Source of the DNA: Paenibacillus sp. HWE-109
Lineage (GTDB): Bacteria; Bacillota; Bacilli; Paenibacillales; NBRC-103111
Reading direction: 5' to 3'
NCBI RefSeq assembly: GCF_022163125.1
Contig: NZ_CP091881.1
Span: 4,464,001 to 4,528,000 of the forward strand
Length of the DNA stretch: 64,000 nucleotides
The notes under the pieces are model-generated. The model did not search any database, had not been told where the DNA came from, and was given only the letters and a program-made list of their open reading frames with translations. The translations under genes and the position numbers were made by a program. This document shows, piece after piece, positions 53,557-62,647 of this stretch. Every line of letters begins with the position of its first letter. Position 1 is the stretch's first letter.

Positions 53557-53601
53557 AAAAGCGATCAATTCCCCTTATCTTTCGGGAAACCGATCGCTTT
53601 T
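53557..53601. terminator. Bidirectional terminator between manC and the binding-protein gene
   Basis: aaaagcgatc pairs with gatcgctttt, with an inner ttccc/gggaa pair, giving A-rich and T-rich flanks on the two strands. Confidence 0.88.
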
Positions 53602-53603
53602 AT

Positions 53604-55124
53604 TTACTTGCCGTTATAAGCGGCGTTAAGCGCTTTGACCACTTCTTCTCCGCCTGCTTGCTTCCATTTGGACACAAACTCATCGTAAGCTGACAATGGA
53701 AGGGCGCCAGTAATTATTTTCATAAAGTACTCGTCGCGCAAATCCTTGAGTTCTTTGCTTTTTTTGTCCACGACCGGAATCGGCGGCACAAGATCAACTA
53801 CATCCTCGTATTTAGCCGTTTTCTCTACAGGACCAAAATAAGGCATAAATCCTTTTTGATCAATCCGCTGCAGACCAAGAGCTACGGTATCAAACATATT
53901 GTAATAAACGCGGAAACGGATATTGTCTGCTTCTTTGGTGGCGATGAATTTACCGTCTTTCTTCTCATAATGCTTGCCTTCATTCCCGAATGAAATGTAA
54001 TTGATGATTTCCTCATTAACAGCTTTGTTCAGAAATTGCATAATTTCCTTCGGATGCTTACTCGCTTTGGGAACCATGAAATACTTGGTTAGTGAAGGAA
54101 CCTTCGAATACCCGCTGGAACCATTGTCGCCTGTCGGCATTGGGAGGTAGGTTAGCTTGGCTGTTGGCGCTTTCTCTTTCAAGCTTTTTTCGATAGGGAG
54201 GGCATCAAACCAAGCAACGGTACTCATGGCTGCTTTGCTGCTGACCAACTTTTCCTTCAAGTTTTCCGCTTTGATCACGACAGCTTCCTTATCGATCAAT
54301 CCCTCTTTGTACAGCTTATTGGTGTAAGTTAGAAACTCCTTGGCTCCAGGCTCAACAGGCGTGTACACGACTTTCCCATCCTTCTGGACGAAATCGACTG
54401 GCGGATAAAACATGCTTTGAATCGCTTCGAGCGAGCTCAGCGTCTGCGACAAGTTAGCGACGAACGGCACGGCATCCGGTTTACTTACTTTAAGCGCTTT
54501 CAACGCTTCATAAAATTCCGTCTGTGTCTTAGGTGCCTTGATGCCTGCTTCGTCCATCCAATCTTGTCTCACCATCAAGGCCCGTACCGCTGTACTGGCT
54601 GTCATAGTGCGTACTGCGTAGATTTTCCCATCCGAAGTCGAGGATTTCCATTGATCCGCTGTCAACGTTGCTTTCACTTGTTTCCCCTCTTCGTTCAGAA
54701 GCGTATCTAGCGGAGCCAGCAGTCCCTGCTGCACGAAGTTGCCGAACACTTGTTTATCACCCGAAATGATCAGATCAGGCGTATCACCAGAGGCCATCAG
54801 CACATTCAGCTTCTGTCTGGCTGCCTCAGAATCTTTGGGCAGCAGCTCCCACTGGATGTTAAAACCTGTTTTCTCCCGAAGCGTATTAATGATTTCGTTA
54901 TTATTTACATCCGATCCGGCAGGAAATTCCTCCACATTGTTGGGCGCAAGTATTTTCAAAGTCACCTTTTCCTTAGGCGCTGTACTTGCTTTGGTCGTAG
55001 CGTTGTCAGGCGTGCTTGTGCTTGCCCCCTCTGAACCCGTACTCCCCCCGCAGGCTGCAAGCATGCTTGACATTAATACGGTACTGAGAATAATTCCGCT
55101 TGCTTTATAGACTCTTTTTTTCAT
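53604..55124 (-). CDS. Extracellular solute-binding lipoprotein (carbohydrate ABC transport)
   Basis: 506 aa. Signal MKKRVYKASGIILSTVLMSSMLAAC with lipobox LAAC, followed by a Ser/Thr/Ala-rich linker. The body matches the ~500-aa LplA-type binding proteins, including KHPKEIMQFLNKAVNEEIINYISFGNEGKHY. GGGAGGTC precedes the ATG. Third gene of the permease-permease-binding protein unit, last before the terminator. The ligand is probably an oligosaccharide freed by the enzyme encoded at 57370-62511, by position only. Confidence 0.92.
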   Translation of the reverse strand: MKKRVYKASGIILSTVLMSSMLAACGGSTGSEGASTSTPDNATTKASTAPKEKVTLKILAPNNVEEFPAGSDVNNNEIINTLREKTGFNIQWELLPKDSEAARQKLNVLMASGDTPDLIISGDKQVFGNFVQQGLLAPLDTLLNEEGKQVKATLTADQWKSSTSDGKIYAVRTMTASTAVRALMVRQDWMDEAGIKAPKTQTEFYEALKALKVSKPDAVPFVANLSQTLSSLEAIQSMFYPPVDFVQKDGKVVYTPVEPGAKEFLTYTNKLYKEGLIDKEAVVIKAENLKEKLVSSKAAMSTVAWFDALPIEKSLKEKAPTAKLTYLPMPTGDNGSSGYSKVPSLTKYFMVPKASKHPKEIMQFLNKAVNEEIINYISFGNEGKHYEKKDGKFIATKEADNIRFRVYYNMFDTVALGLQRIDQKGFMPYFGPVEKTAKYEDVVDLVPPIPVVDKKSKELKDLRDEYFMKIITGALPLSAYDEFVSKWKQAGGEEVVKALNAAYNGK

Positions 55125-55154
55125 GTTAAAGACCTCCCATATTGTTTGCTTATT

Positions 55155-56030
55155 TTAGCCTTTTACGGCACCAAGCACCATACCTTTGACAAAATAACGC
55201 TGCAAAAACGGATAGATGATCACGATTGGAAGTGTTGCCGCTACGACAGTCGCTCCCCTGATCGATTCTTGGGAAACATGAACTTGGGCCAACATATCAA
55301 CATTGTTCGTTGCATCCGAGGCGCTCATAATCATCTCCCTTAAAAAAACTTGCAAAGGCAGCAAATTGTAATCATTAATGTACATTAACGCATCGAAATA
55401 ACTATTCCAATATTCAACCGCACAGAAGAGGGCGATGGTGGCAATGACAGGCATTGCAAGCGGTATCATGATTTGAAACAAAATCCTTAAATTGCCTGCG
55501 CCATCCATCTTCGCTGACTCCTCCAGACTATCTGGAATCCCAAAAAAGTAGAGGCGGACAATAATCATATTAAATGGACTCACAAGTGAGGGCAGCATCA
55601 GCGCCCAGAGCGTGTCCAGAAGTCCTACGCTTTTGATAATCATATAAGTCGGTATAATGCCTGCGCTGAACAGCATCGAAAACACATACATCATCATCAC
55701 AATTTTGGCTCCACGCAGTCGTGTTCGGGACAACGCGTAGCCCGTAAAAACCGTAAGTGTCACATTAAGCAGCGTCCCAACAACGGTAATAATGACCGAA
55801 TTTCGGAATGAAGTAATAAATTTCTGGCTGCCTAACACAATATGGTAAGCATCTACGTTAAAATTGATGGGCCATAGAAACACATCTCCCGCCATAATGC
55901 TCGCTTCACCGCTAAATGACTTGGCGATAATGTTGATAACGGGAATGAGACATACTAGCATCCCTAAGCAAAGCAACATATAGTTTATCATTGTAAAAGC
56001 AATTTCACCTTTTGTCTGTAACCTCATCAT
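55155..56030 (-). CDS. Carbohydrate ABC transporter permease (LplC-type)
   Basis: 291 aa with about six membrane helices. It has the EAA loop ESAKMDGAGNLRILFQIMIP and the LplC end YPFLQRYFVKGMVLGAVKG. It follows the LplB-type gene by 17 bases and precedes the binding-protein gene by 30 bases. With the partner permease it forms the channel of a CUT1-type importer lacking a local ATPase. Confidence 0.94.
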   Translation of the reverse strand: MMRLQTKGEIAFTMINYMLLCLGMLVCLIPVINIIAKSFSGEASIMAGDVFLWPINFNVDAYHIVLGSQKFITSFRNSVIITVVGTLLNVTLTVFTGYALSRTRLRGAKIVMMMYVFSMLFSAGIIPTYMIIKSVGLLDTLWALMLPSLVSPFNMIIVRLYFFGIPDSLEESAKMDGAGNLRILFQIMIPLAMPVIATIALFCAVEYWNSYFDALMYINDYNLLPLQVFLREMIMSASDATNNVDMLAQVHVSQESIRGATVVAATLPIVIIYPFLQRYFVKGMVLGAVKG

Positions 56031-56047
56031 CGTTCACCTTGCTTCCT

Positions 56048-57004
56048 TTACCAGAGACTTCTCTCGCCGAATTTTTTGCTTACATAGTTCGCCCCTACAA
56101 TAAGTCCCATACCAATCAATGACTGAAAAAGTCCCAGGGCAGTTGTAAAGCTGTATTTAAATTGGCCCAAACCAATCCGGTACACATAAGTTCCGATAAC
56201 ATCTCCAACACTGTAAACGAAAGGACTGTAGAACATCAGCACTTGCTCCAAATCATTCCCGAGCGCCGCTCCAATTCTCAGCATGATAATAAATACGATC
56301 ACGCTACGTATCCCCGGCAGTGTGACATGCCAAATTTGTCTGAACTTGCCGGCGCCATCCATTTTGGCTGCTTCGTACAATTGGGGGTCAACAGCAAGAA
56401 TAGCTGACAAATAAATAATGGATGACCATCCCGTTTCTTTCCAGGCTGCCGATGCCACGAGCACACTGCGGAAAAAACGTTCGTCCGCAATCATCATGAT
56501 GTTGCTCATGCCGAGCATCGCGAAGACATCTTTCAATATCCCAGTCAGCGGAGACAACACGTTGATGAAAATCGCGCTAATAATTACCCACGACAAGAAG
56601 TGCGGCAAATAAGTAATTGTTTGTGTAACTCGTTTAAACATCAGGTTGCGGGCTTCATTAATCATTAGCGCCAGCATGATGGGCAGCGGGAATTGAAAGA
56701 CTAGCTTATAAAAATTAATGAGCAGCGTATTTCCCAGCACCGTATAAAACTTCGAATCGTTAAATAGTTCCTCAAAATACTTGAACCCAGCCCATGGGCT
56801 TCCCCACACTCCGTCAAACAGATTGAATTCCTTGAAAGCGATTAAAATTCCATACATGGGCAAGAATTTAAAAATAATCAGCGCAAGGACACCCGGCAAC
56901 AATAACAGATACAGATCGTAATCCCGCTTCATATCGAACAGCCAATTCCTTCGCTCAGAGGGAGTTCTTACTCTGACGTTGTTTATCTTCTCAACTTTCG
57001 GCAT
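56048..57004 (-). CDS. Carbohydrate ABC transporter permease (LplB-type)
   Basis: 318 aa with about six membrane helices. A cytoplasmic start (RTPSERRNWLFDMKRDYDLYLLLLPGVLALIIF) leads into the first helix; the EAA loop is EAAKMDGAGKFRQIWHVTLP. AAAGGAAAG precedes the ATG. First gene of the operon to 53604, whose leader carries a perfect cre site. Confidence 0.94.
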   Translation of the reverse strand: MPKVEKINNVRVRTPSERRNWLFDMKRDYDLYLLLLPGVLALIIFKFLPMYGILIAFKEFNLFDGVWGSPWAGFKYFEELFNDSKFYTVLGNTLLINFYKLVFQFPLPIMLALMINEARNLMFKRVTQTITYLPHFLSWVIISAIFINVLSPLTGILKDVFAMLGMSNIMMIADERFFRSVLVASAAWKETGWSSIIYLSAILAVDPQLYEAAKMDGAGKFRQIWHVTLPGIRSVIVFIIMLRIGAALGNDLEQVLMFYSPFVYSVGDVIGTYVYRIGLGQFKYSFTTALGLFQSLIGMGLIVGANYVSKKFGERSLW

Positions 57005-57035
57005 CGTTCAACTTTCCTTTCATTCAACCTCATTA

Positions 57036-57049
57036 TGTAATCGTTATCA
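57036..57049. promoter_or_regulatory. cre site (CcpA catabolite repression) in the importer leader
   Basis: TGTAATCGTTATCA matches the consensus TGWAANCGNTNWCA at all fixed positions. It lies just downstream of a TATAAT -10 candidate (57068-57063 on the minus strand), a position expected to block transcription when preferred sugars are present. Confidence 0.7.
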
Positions 57050-57202
57050 TTGGTATATTCTTATTATAAGATGGGATGATGTGTACGAAAACGGGATAAG
57101 GCTATGATTTGGTGTCTATTATTACGCTAAATGGGCGCTCCTCTCTCTGGACCGGTAGCAACGAGAGTTAAATTAATGAAGTTCCTTCTGTAGCTAGGCG
57201 GC

Positions 57203-57300
57203 GGAAAATTGGCTTGTTGAGTGAATAAGAGCCTTTGGAGACTTCTACCCGCGCGAAAAGTGACTGTTTTGGCGGAATAAGAGCCTCTGGAGGCTCTTAT
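57203..57300. repeat. Two related hairpin-forming repeats
   Basis: Two units about 52 bases apart share gaaaa.t..ct..tt..g.g and aataagagcct.tggag. The second (57277-57300) is a perfect hairpin, taagagcct-ctgg-aggctctta; the first is degenerate. Confidence 0.55.
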
Positions 57301-57331
57301 CTGTGGCTGCGGCGGCTTTCGAAAAAGCAAA

Positions 57332-57362
57332 ACGGAGATGCGCATCAAAGCGCAATCTCCGT
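57332..57362 (-). terminator. Terminator after the large glycosidase-like gene
   Basis: acggagat and atctccgt pair, with an inner cgc/gcg step, 8 bases downstream of the stop at 57370. Confidence 0.75.
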
Positions 57363-57369
57363 CTCTTAA

Positions 57370-60300
57370 TTAGTGGTTAACCTGTATGGTCATCGTTTCG
57401 CTGGATGTCGCTCCCGCATCATTAACAAACTCGGCCCTGTACGTGTAAGTACCTGCTGCTCGGTTCGATAAATTCGTCAATGCCGATTGGGCCGACGGTG
57501 TATGAGCGGTCAGTATTTGCGTATCGATCAATACTGCGTTCTCATACAACCGATAAATGGTTCCATTCGTTCCCCACCACATGTTCATGCTCACCTTGAA
57601 ATTGCCGTCTCCATCCCAATTGTCATTGGACAGAACTGGTTTGCCAGGGTCAGCCTGCATAACCGTAACGACAAGCGTGTCGCTTGTGGTGGTTCCGAAG
57701 GCATTGATAAGCTGCGTATAATACCGATATGTCCCATTTTTCCTGCCGCTAATTGGAGTCGCAACCGTTTGGGCATTCGGACTATTATCTGCTAGGATCC
57801 TGGAATCGATGAGCACATCATTCTCATACAGATGATATATTCTGGCATTGTTTCCATACCATATATTCGTAGTAACCACATATTGACCATCCAATATACC
57901 ATTATCATAGCCATTGTCACTGGATAGGGCCGGTTTGACCGCAGGGGCTGTGCTTTTCGATACAATTGTGTTTACAGTTGCGGTCGCCGTACCTGGATTG
58001 CCAGCAGCATCAACAAATTCGAAGACAAAGCTGTCGTTCCAGTAAAATATATGACGATTCGATCCGCCATTATTCGTAATGGTTACGGGCTCGCTCGCAG
58101 TGAGCGTTGCCTGCACCGCCTCATTTGCACCGCCATATACCGCATATGCCACGGTTCCTGTTGGCTGGATTTGATCAATATTGCTTACTGTATAGTTGCT
58201 TACTGGAGACACATTACCTAAGGCATCGCTGCTTCTTGCATAAACAGCCGTATTGTCAGATACAACAATCGGGGATACATAAGCCGACCATGCGCCATTA
58301 GCGCCGAGCTTGTATTCTCGAAGGGTCACGTCCGCTGGATAAACGACGGTAACCGTCACACTTTGGTTGGTTGGGTTCGTCACATCCGCATGAAAAGTGG
58401 CTGGCGCTATGTCACGTGTGACCGGTCCTGATCTTACAAACTTAACACCATCCGCCAACATAAAATTGCCTACAGTAAAGCTATTCGTGATGCTCAACTT
58501 GCCATCCGTGCCGAAATTAAACGGAAAGCTGCCGATTTGGAACCATTTGCCGCCATTGAGCGATTGATTAACCATGACGACATCTGTGCCTGCAGCATGT
58601 TGGATCGTATATGGGGCAAAGGCTGCATTGTTGACCGGATGTTGATAAACATAAACATCGTACATGCCACCCAGTGGAATTGTTGGCGTATAGATAACGC
58701 TGGCATTGCCAGCCTTGGATGTGTTTAATGCATAGTTGCCTTTACTTGCCTCAGTACTTATTCGCGTATTGTCCCACGTTGTTCCTGTGAACGCTACACC
58801 AGTTGCATCCGAATTATCCATTTGGATGGTTACATTTTCCGGTACCAAATTGAAAGCAATATCATCAAACAAAACATTTCCAACACCAGACAGAATTCCG
58901 ATGTTGACGGTTATATTCATCGGATGTGTGACTACGATCGAGTTCGTATACGCTGCATATTGATCGGTCAGGGTAACCGGGGCTAGTTGATGATCGTTCT
59001 GTCCATCCCAAATGTTCAGCTCAGGCTTAACGTCAGCGCCACCGCTCAACTTCTTGATGCGGGCAGACAACACATAATTACCCGGCTCTGTGATAGCAAA
59101 AGATTGATACATATACGTCCTGTTGCCTGGCGCACCTGTAGAATTGAATTCTGCTGCCTTCTGCCCCAGATACGGACTTGTTTGGTTCACATAGGCGTTC
59201 GTCCCATAAACACCAACATTCCAGCCCATCTGCCAGTCATTCATCGCAACTGCCGCAGGTCCTCCTGTTGGATCCCCGGATACTTTCTCGAAGCTGCCAT
59301 TTTTAATAAAGGTTAGCGCTCCATCGCCAACAACGCTTTTGATAACCAATGGCTCGCTGCTGATAATAAATACCGTATTCGTCTTATCGATTTGCCCGAC
59401 GCCATCGACCATCTCAACGGCAACTGAATTACCGTAGTTGTCTTCGACACGACTAATTTTATTCGCATTTTGAATCGCGATATGCAAGGTTGTAGAATCT
59501 GAAGATAGAATGCTCAGATAGCTTCCATCCGTGCGCTGCATATAATGCTTCGCAGGCAGCAATGCTGCTCCTGTGAATCCGGCGTATGAACCTATATAAT
59601 GATCTACCTTACGAATATGATGATTCATCAGCGCTGTAGTTTGGAATACTTCCGTAGGCGATAAGGAATGCCTTGTCAGAAAAGCATCTTCCGCTGGCGT
59701 ACCCATGTCAAAGTACTTGTCAAAGCCCGCTGAGATGAAGTCTGTATACTTCTGCACGACGTCATAAATACGCCAGGAGGTCACTATGTTGTTCAATGGA
59801 TAGACCTCACCTTGCCAAAGCTTTAGCTCCGGACGTGCCTGCTTGGCTAGTGAATACGCTGCAAGCACATCCGTGATTCCAGCAATACCCAAATAACCGT
59901 GAATCACATAAATATCGTAATATTGATTATAAGGCGGTTTCAAAGCGTCAATCGCCATTTGACGGTCTGACGTTGGTGGCGTTGCGAAGCCGCTGGTTGT
60001 CACATATAAGGCCAAGTCATTTCCTGTTTCTGCCTTATACTCAGCCTTCACCCTCTGTGCTTGCTCGTAAGCGAGTCGCAGCATCTGGAAGTATTCTTCC
60101 TTCGTACCCGAATGTGTCGCTGCAATGAACGGTGGATGGAAGTTCGCCTCATTAACAACTTCATAATACTTCACTTTGCCCGCATAACGCTTCATCGTTT
60201 GATACACGTAATTCGACCAATCCTCGCCTGTGCCAAGAACCCCGTTCTTCATTTGAATATCCTTGGGAATCCAGCGTTCTGCCCGGTATTGGTAATCGCT

Positions 60301-62511
60301 CTTATACCCTTCCGCTGGAACTTCACTCGCTGCAACCCGTGACGAAGCCCAATCGGACGGATAGCCGAGAACGGCAAGCACATCCATATTCGCTTCCGTT
60401 ACATCCTGCACATATCCATCCGTTTGTGCCCAAGAGAATTGACCTTTCTCCGGCTCAATTTTGAACCACATGAATGCTCGAGCATCTTCCCATGCTCGTT
60501 CTGTGCTCGTATTAATCTTCTTCCAAGGCAGCATGGAATAGCTGTAGCTCGTATGCTGTCCGTAATAATTTGCATATTTGCCGTCGGTAAGCTGCGTATC
60601 GTTGACAGGCACTTTGGAAATCGCACTCTTATAAGTCATAACATCCAATTCCGAAGAGGAGATCGTGGTTTCCAAATACCAGAAGCCAACTAAACTATTC
60701 AGCTGCGGCAAGGTCAAATCCTCGGCACGATAGACACCATCTGCAGGGACAACGACACTTTTCTCTTCTGTGAACGCTATGTTATTATAGGGATCTTTCG
60801 CTTGGATCTTTACCGTATATGTTTTGGCAGCGGTTCCATAATTGACGCTCATAATCGGGTAAACAGCAGCCTCATTTGCCAGGAATACTTCTTTTTCGCT
60901 GCGGAAAGCTGGTTTGACCACACTATACTGGGAGCTCGTATGCCAAGGTGTTACGAATTTGTTCGCCTGAATCGGTTGTCCGAGTGCTGTCTTGGCAATT
61001 AATGCCGTATTTACTGATTGCGTAAAGGCTGCTTTGTTCGTCTCCAACTCACTGCTAGCTAGCGCTTTGGTGGAAATTTTGACATTGCTAATGTTATAAG
61101 GAGCTCCGCGTTCCACCATGAATTCAAATGGCAAGAAATTTTCCATAACAGCTGGCACCGTAGTTGCTGTACGCGATATCTCTACGCCATCTTGGGAGAT
61201 AGCCACATATCCACCTGCTCCCATCTTCCATGTAAAAGCAAGATTAAAGGGAACTCCCTGCACATAATTCAACTGTCCTGGCTGCGCAAAAGCGCTGGCC
61301 CCCTTCGCTCCATCTCCATTGCGCACCGTGAAAATAAGCGGCTGTTCATAGGTTGGATTCGCACCTGTTGGCTTCGCTCCAGGCGGTGGAATGTGAGCAT
61401 TGATCAACGTATTTCCCGGTCCGCTTTGGGCCGGAACAAGTCGGAACAAGAAATCCCAATCGTTGCCGAATTCCTTATACGGCTTATCGATACGGGCCGT
61501 CAACTCAATGGTACCTTCACTTGGGTTAAAGATGCCCGGCGCATAATCCCGGTACCACGTTGCCGTATTCGTGAAATTGGCGTTATCAACGAATGGCTGT
61601 CCTTCGATAGTCACAGCAACGTTCAGTGTTGTTGAGGCATTCCCTTTGACAAAGGTAAGAGTAACGTTCTCCACCGCATTCGTATGCGACGTATTCTGCG
61701 CTTTCAATACAACATCACTGGCAGTACCCAATAGATAAGTGCTTGTCGGCGGAACAACAGCACTTACGAGTACACCGCTGCCAGGTACTTGGCCGGATTT
61801 CAGCTTCATGACAGAAGCGTAGACACTTGAAGCAACTGTTGTGCTTGCCCCAATCCACGCGTTCGTTTCATATTTGAGCTTCTCCGCCTCTACCGCATCC
61901 TGATTGGGATTCGGCAGATTGGCCGTCCGAATCAGCTTGATGCCGTCAATCGCGAACCCGGTGTTCCCCGTTGGAAGAGGAGGAAACGTTAGGTATCCGT
62001 CTCCGGCAGCGACAATACTGTAAGTCCCTCCAGCTTTGAACGGATAGGCTTGCGCGTTCAATTTAACCCACTCTTCCTTGTTATCCGCGCTGAGAGCAAG
62101 ATTGACCACACTCGTTCCATCTTCATGATGAATCGTGTAGGGAACATTCCCGACATAAGATTTGCCGCCCGGCTTTCTTACATAGAAATCATACAAGCCA
62201 TCTTGCGGAATTATTGGGGCAAACTTGATTCGCTGCGGCGTTGTTCGATTCAAATTCGCATAGCTGAAACCGTTGTTGTACGCCCCTCCCCATCCCGTAA
62301 CATCAACAAACAGACCTGATCTTATGACCCCCGAATCACGATCATCCAGGATGACGCCAACTTCGCCTGGGACAAGTGTATCGCCACTTATCGCTGCCGC
62401 CGCAAACGGCGCGGGCAAGCAGCTGAGCAGGAGCATCATCAACACAATTCCCCTTATAACACTTGTCTTCAACCTTCTTTTGGACGCTGCCGTAATTCTT
62501 AATCTGACCAT
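57370..62511 (-). CDS. Large secreted glycosidase-like protein with clan GH-A-like barrel and carbohydrate-binding modules
   Basis: About 1713 aa from ATG 62511; the frame extends to a GTG at 62532 but GAAGGAG, the likely ribosome site, lies between them. Signal peptide at about 15-40 (CLPAPFAAAA). Residues ~45-165 and ~1235-1365 resemble golvesin-like C-terminal modules (PYTIHHEDGT; PYTIQHAAGT). A TIM-barrel-like part (~670-1010) has YYEVVNEANFHPPF (candidate acid/base Glu, near 790) and LKLWQGEVYPL (candidate nucleophile Glu, near 905). A CBM4/9-like module follows (~1075-1230; NGSFEKVSG). Two ~95-aa repeats close the protein (SMNMWWGTNGTIYRLYENAVLIDTQ). Substrate unknown. A cre-like site lies in its leader. 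Confidence 0.82.
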   Translation of the reverse strand: MVRLRITAASKRRLKTSVIRGIVLMMLLLSCLPAPFAAAAISGDTLVPGEVGVILDDRDSGVIRSGLFVDVTGWGGAYNNGFSYANLNRTTPQRIKFAPIIPQDGLYDFYVRKPGGKSYVGNVPYTIHHEDGTSVVNLALSADNKEEWVKLNAQAYPFKAGGTYSIVAAGDGYLTFPPLPTGNTGFAIDGIKLIRTANLPNPNQDAVEAEKLKYETNAWIGASTTVASSVYASVMKLKSGQVPGSGVLVSAVVPPTSTYLLGTASDVVLKAQNTSHTNAVENVTLTFVKGNASTTLNVAVTIEGQPFVDNANFTNTATWYRDYAPGIFNPSEGTIELTARIDKPYKEFGNDWDFLFRLVPAQSGPGNTLINAHIPPPGAKPTGANPTYEQPLIFTVRNGDGAKGASAFAQPGQLNYVQGVPFNLAFTWKMGAGGYVAISQDGVEISRTATTVPAVMENFLPFEFMVERGAPYNISNVKISTKALASSELETNKAAFTQSVNTALIAKTALGQPIQANKFVTPWHTSSQYSVVKPAFRSEKEVFLANEAAVYPIMSVNYGTAAKTYTVKIQAKDPYNNIAFTEEKSVVVPADGVYRAEDLTLPQLNSLVGFWYLETTISSSELDVMTYKSAISKVPVNDTQLTDGKYANYYGQHTSYSYSMLPWKKINTSTERAWEDARAFMWFKIEPEKGQFSWAQTDGYVQDVTEANMDVLAVLGYPSDWASSRVAASEVPAEGYKSDYQYRAERWIPKDIQMKNGVLGTGEDWSNYVYQTMKRYAGKVKYYEVVNEANFHPPFIAATHSGTKEEYFQMLRLAYEQAQRVKAEYKAETGNDLALYVTTSGFATPPTSDRQMAIDALKPPYNQYYDIYVIHGYLGIAGITDVLAAYSLAKQARPELKLWQGEVYPLNNIVTSWRIYDVVQKYTDFISAGFDKYFDMGTPAEDAFLTRHSLSPTEVFQTTALMNHHIRKVDHYIGSYAGFTGAALLPAKHYMQRTDGSYLSILSSDSTTLHIAIQNANKISRVEDNYGNSVAVEMVDGVGQIDKTNTVFIISSEPLVIKSVVGDGALTFIKNGSFEKVSGDPTGGPAAVAMNDWQMGWNVGVYGTNAYVNQTSPYLGQKAAEFNSTGAPGNRTYMYQSFAITEPGNYVLSARIKKLSGGADVKPELNIWDGQNDHQLAPVTLTDQYAAYTNSIVVTHPMNITVNIGILSGVGNVLFDDIAFNLVPENVTIQMDNSDATGVAFTGTTWDNTRISTEASKGNYALNTSKAGNASVIYTPTIPLGGMYDVYVYQHPVNNAAFAPYTIQHAAGTDVVMVNQSLNGGKWFQIGSFPFNFGTDGKLSITNSFTVGNFMLADGVKFVRSGPVTRDIAPATFHADVTNPTNQSVTVTVVYPADVTLREYKLGANGAWSAYVSPIVVSDNTAVYARSSDALGNVSPVSNYTVSNIDQIQPTGTVAYAVYGGANEAVQATLTASEPVTITNNGGSNRHIFYWNDSFVFEFVDAAGNPGTATATVNTIVSKSTAPAVKPALSSDNGYDNGILDGQYVVTTNIWYGNNARIYHLYENDVLIDSRILADNSPNAQTVATPISGRKNGTYRYYTQLINAFGTTTSDTLVVTVMQADPGKPVLSNDNWDGDGNFKVSMNMWWGTNGTIYRLYENAVLIDTQILTAHTPSAQSALTNLSNRAAGTYTYRAEFVNDAGATSSETMTIQVNH

Positions 62512-62543
62512 GGCAAGCATGCACTCCTTCACAAATGAGATTT

Positions 62544-62555
62544 AATTCGCGAATT
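62544..62555. promoter_or_regulatory. Perfect 12-bp palindrome in the leader of the glycosidase-like gene
   Basis: aattcgcgaatt is its own complement and lies 33 bases before the ATG, between the cre-like site and the ribosome site. It may be an operator; no regulator is assigned. Confidence 0.35.
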
Positions 62556-62565
62556 GCATTCTAAT

Positions 62566-62579
62566 TGAATCCGCTTACA
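62566..62579. promoter_or_regulatory. Candidate cre site (one mismatch) upstream of the glycosidase-like gene
   Basis: On the minus strand TGTAAGCGGATTCA matches TGWAANCGNTNWCA except for one A in place of T. The TGTAAGCG half is exact. Confidence 0.5.
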
Positions 62580-62593
62580 ACCGATTATAAGGA

Positions 62594-62620
62594 AAGAAAA
62601 AAGCCCCGGTAACGGGGCTT
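62594..62620 (-). terminator. Rho-independent terminator after the histidine kinase gene
   Basis: aagccccg-gtaa-cggggctt is a perfect 8-bp stem with a 4-base loop; on the minus strand TTTTTTC follows. Confidence 0.93.
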
Positions 62621-62647
62621 AACTACGATTTGGTGGTGAAAGCTACG

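Larger units (their letters stand above)
57005..57369. other. Intergenic region upstream of the second importer operon
   Basis: 365 bases holding the importer promoter region with its cre site, a pair of related 'gaataagagcct' hairpin repeats (57203-57300) and the terminator of the upstream glycosidase-like gene. No gene is visible. Confidence 0.75.
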
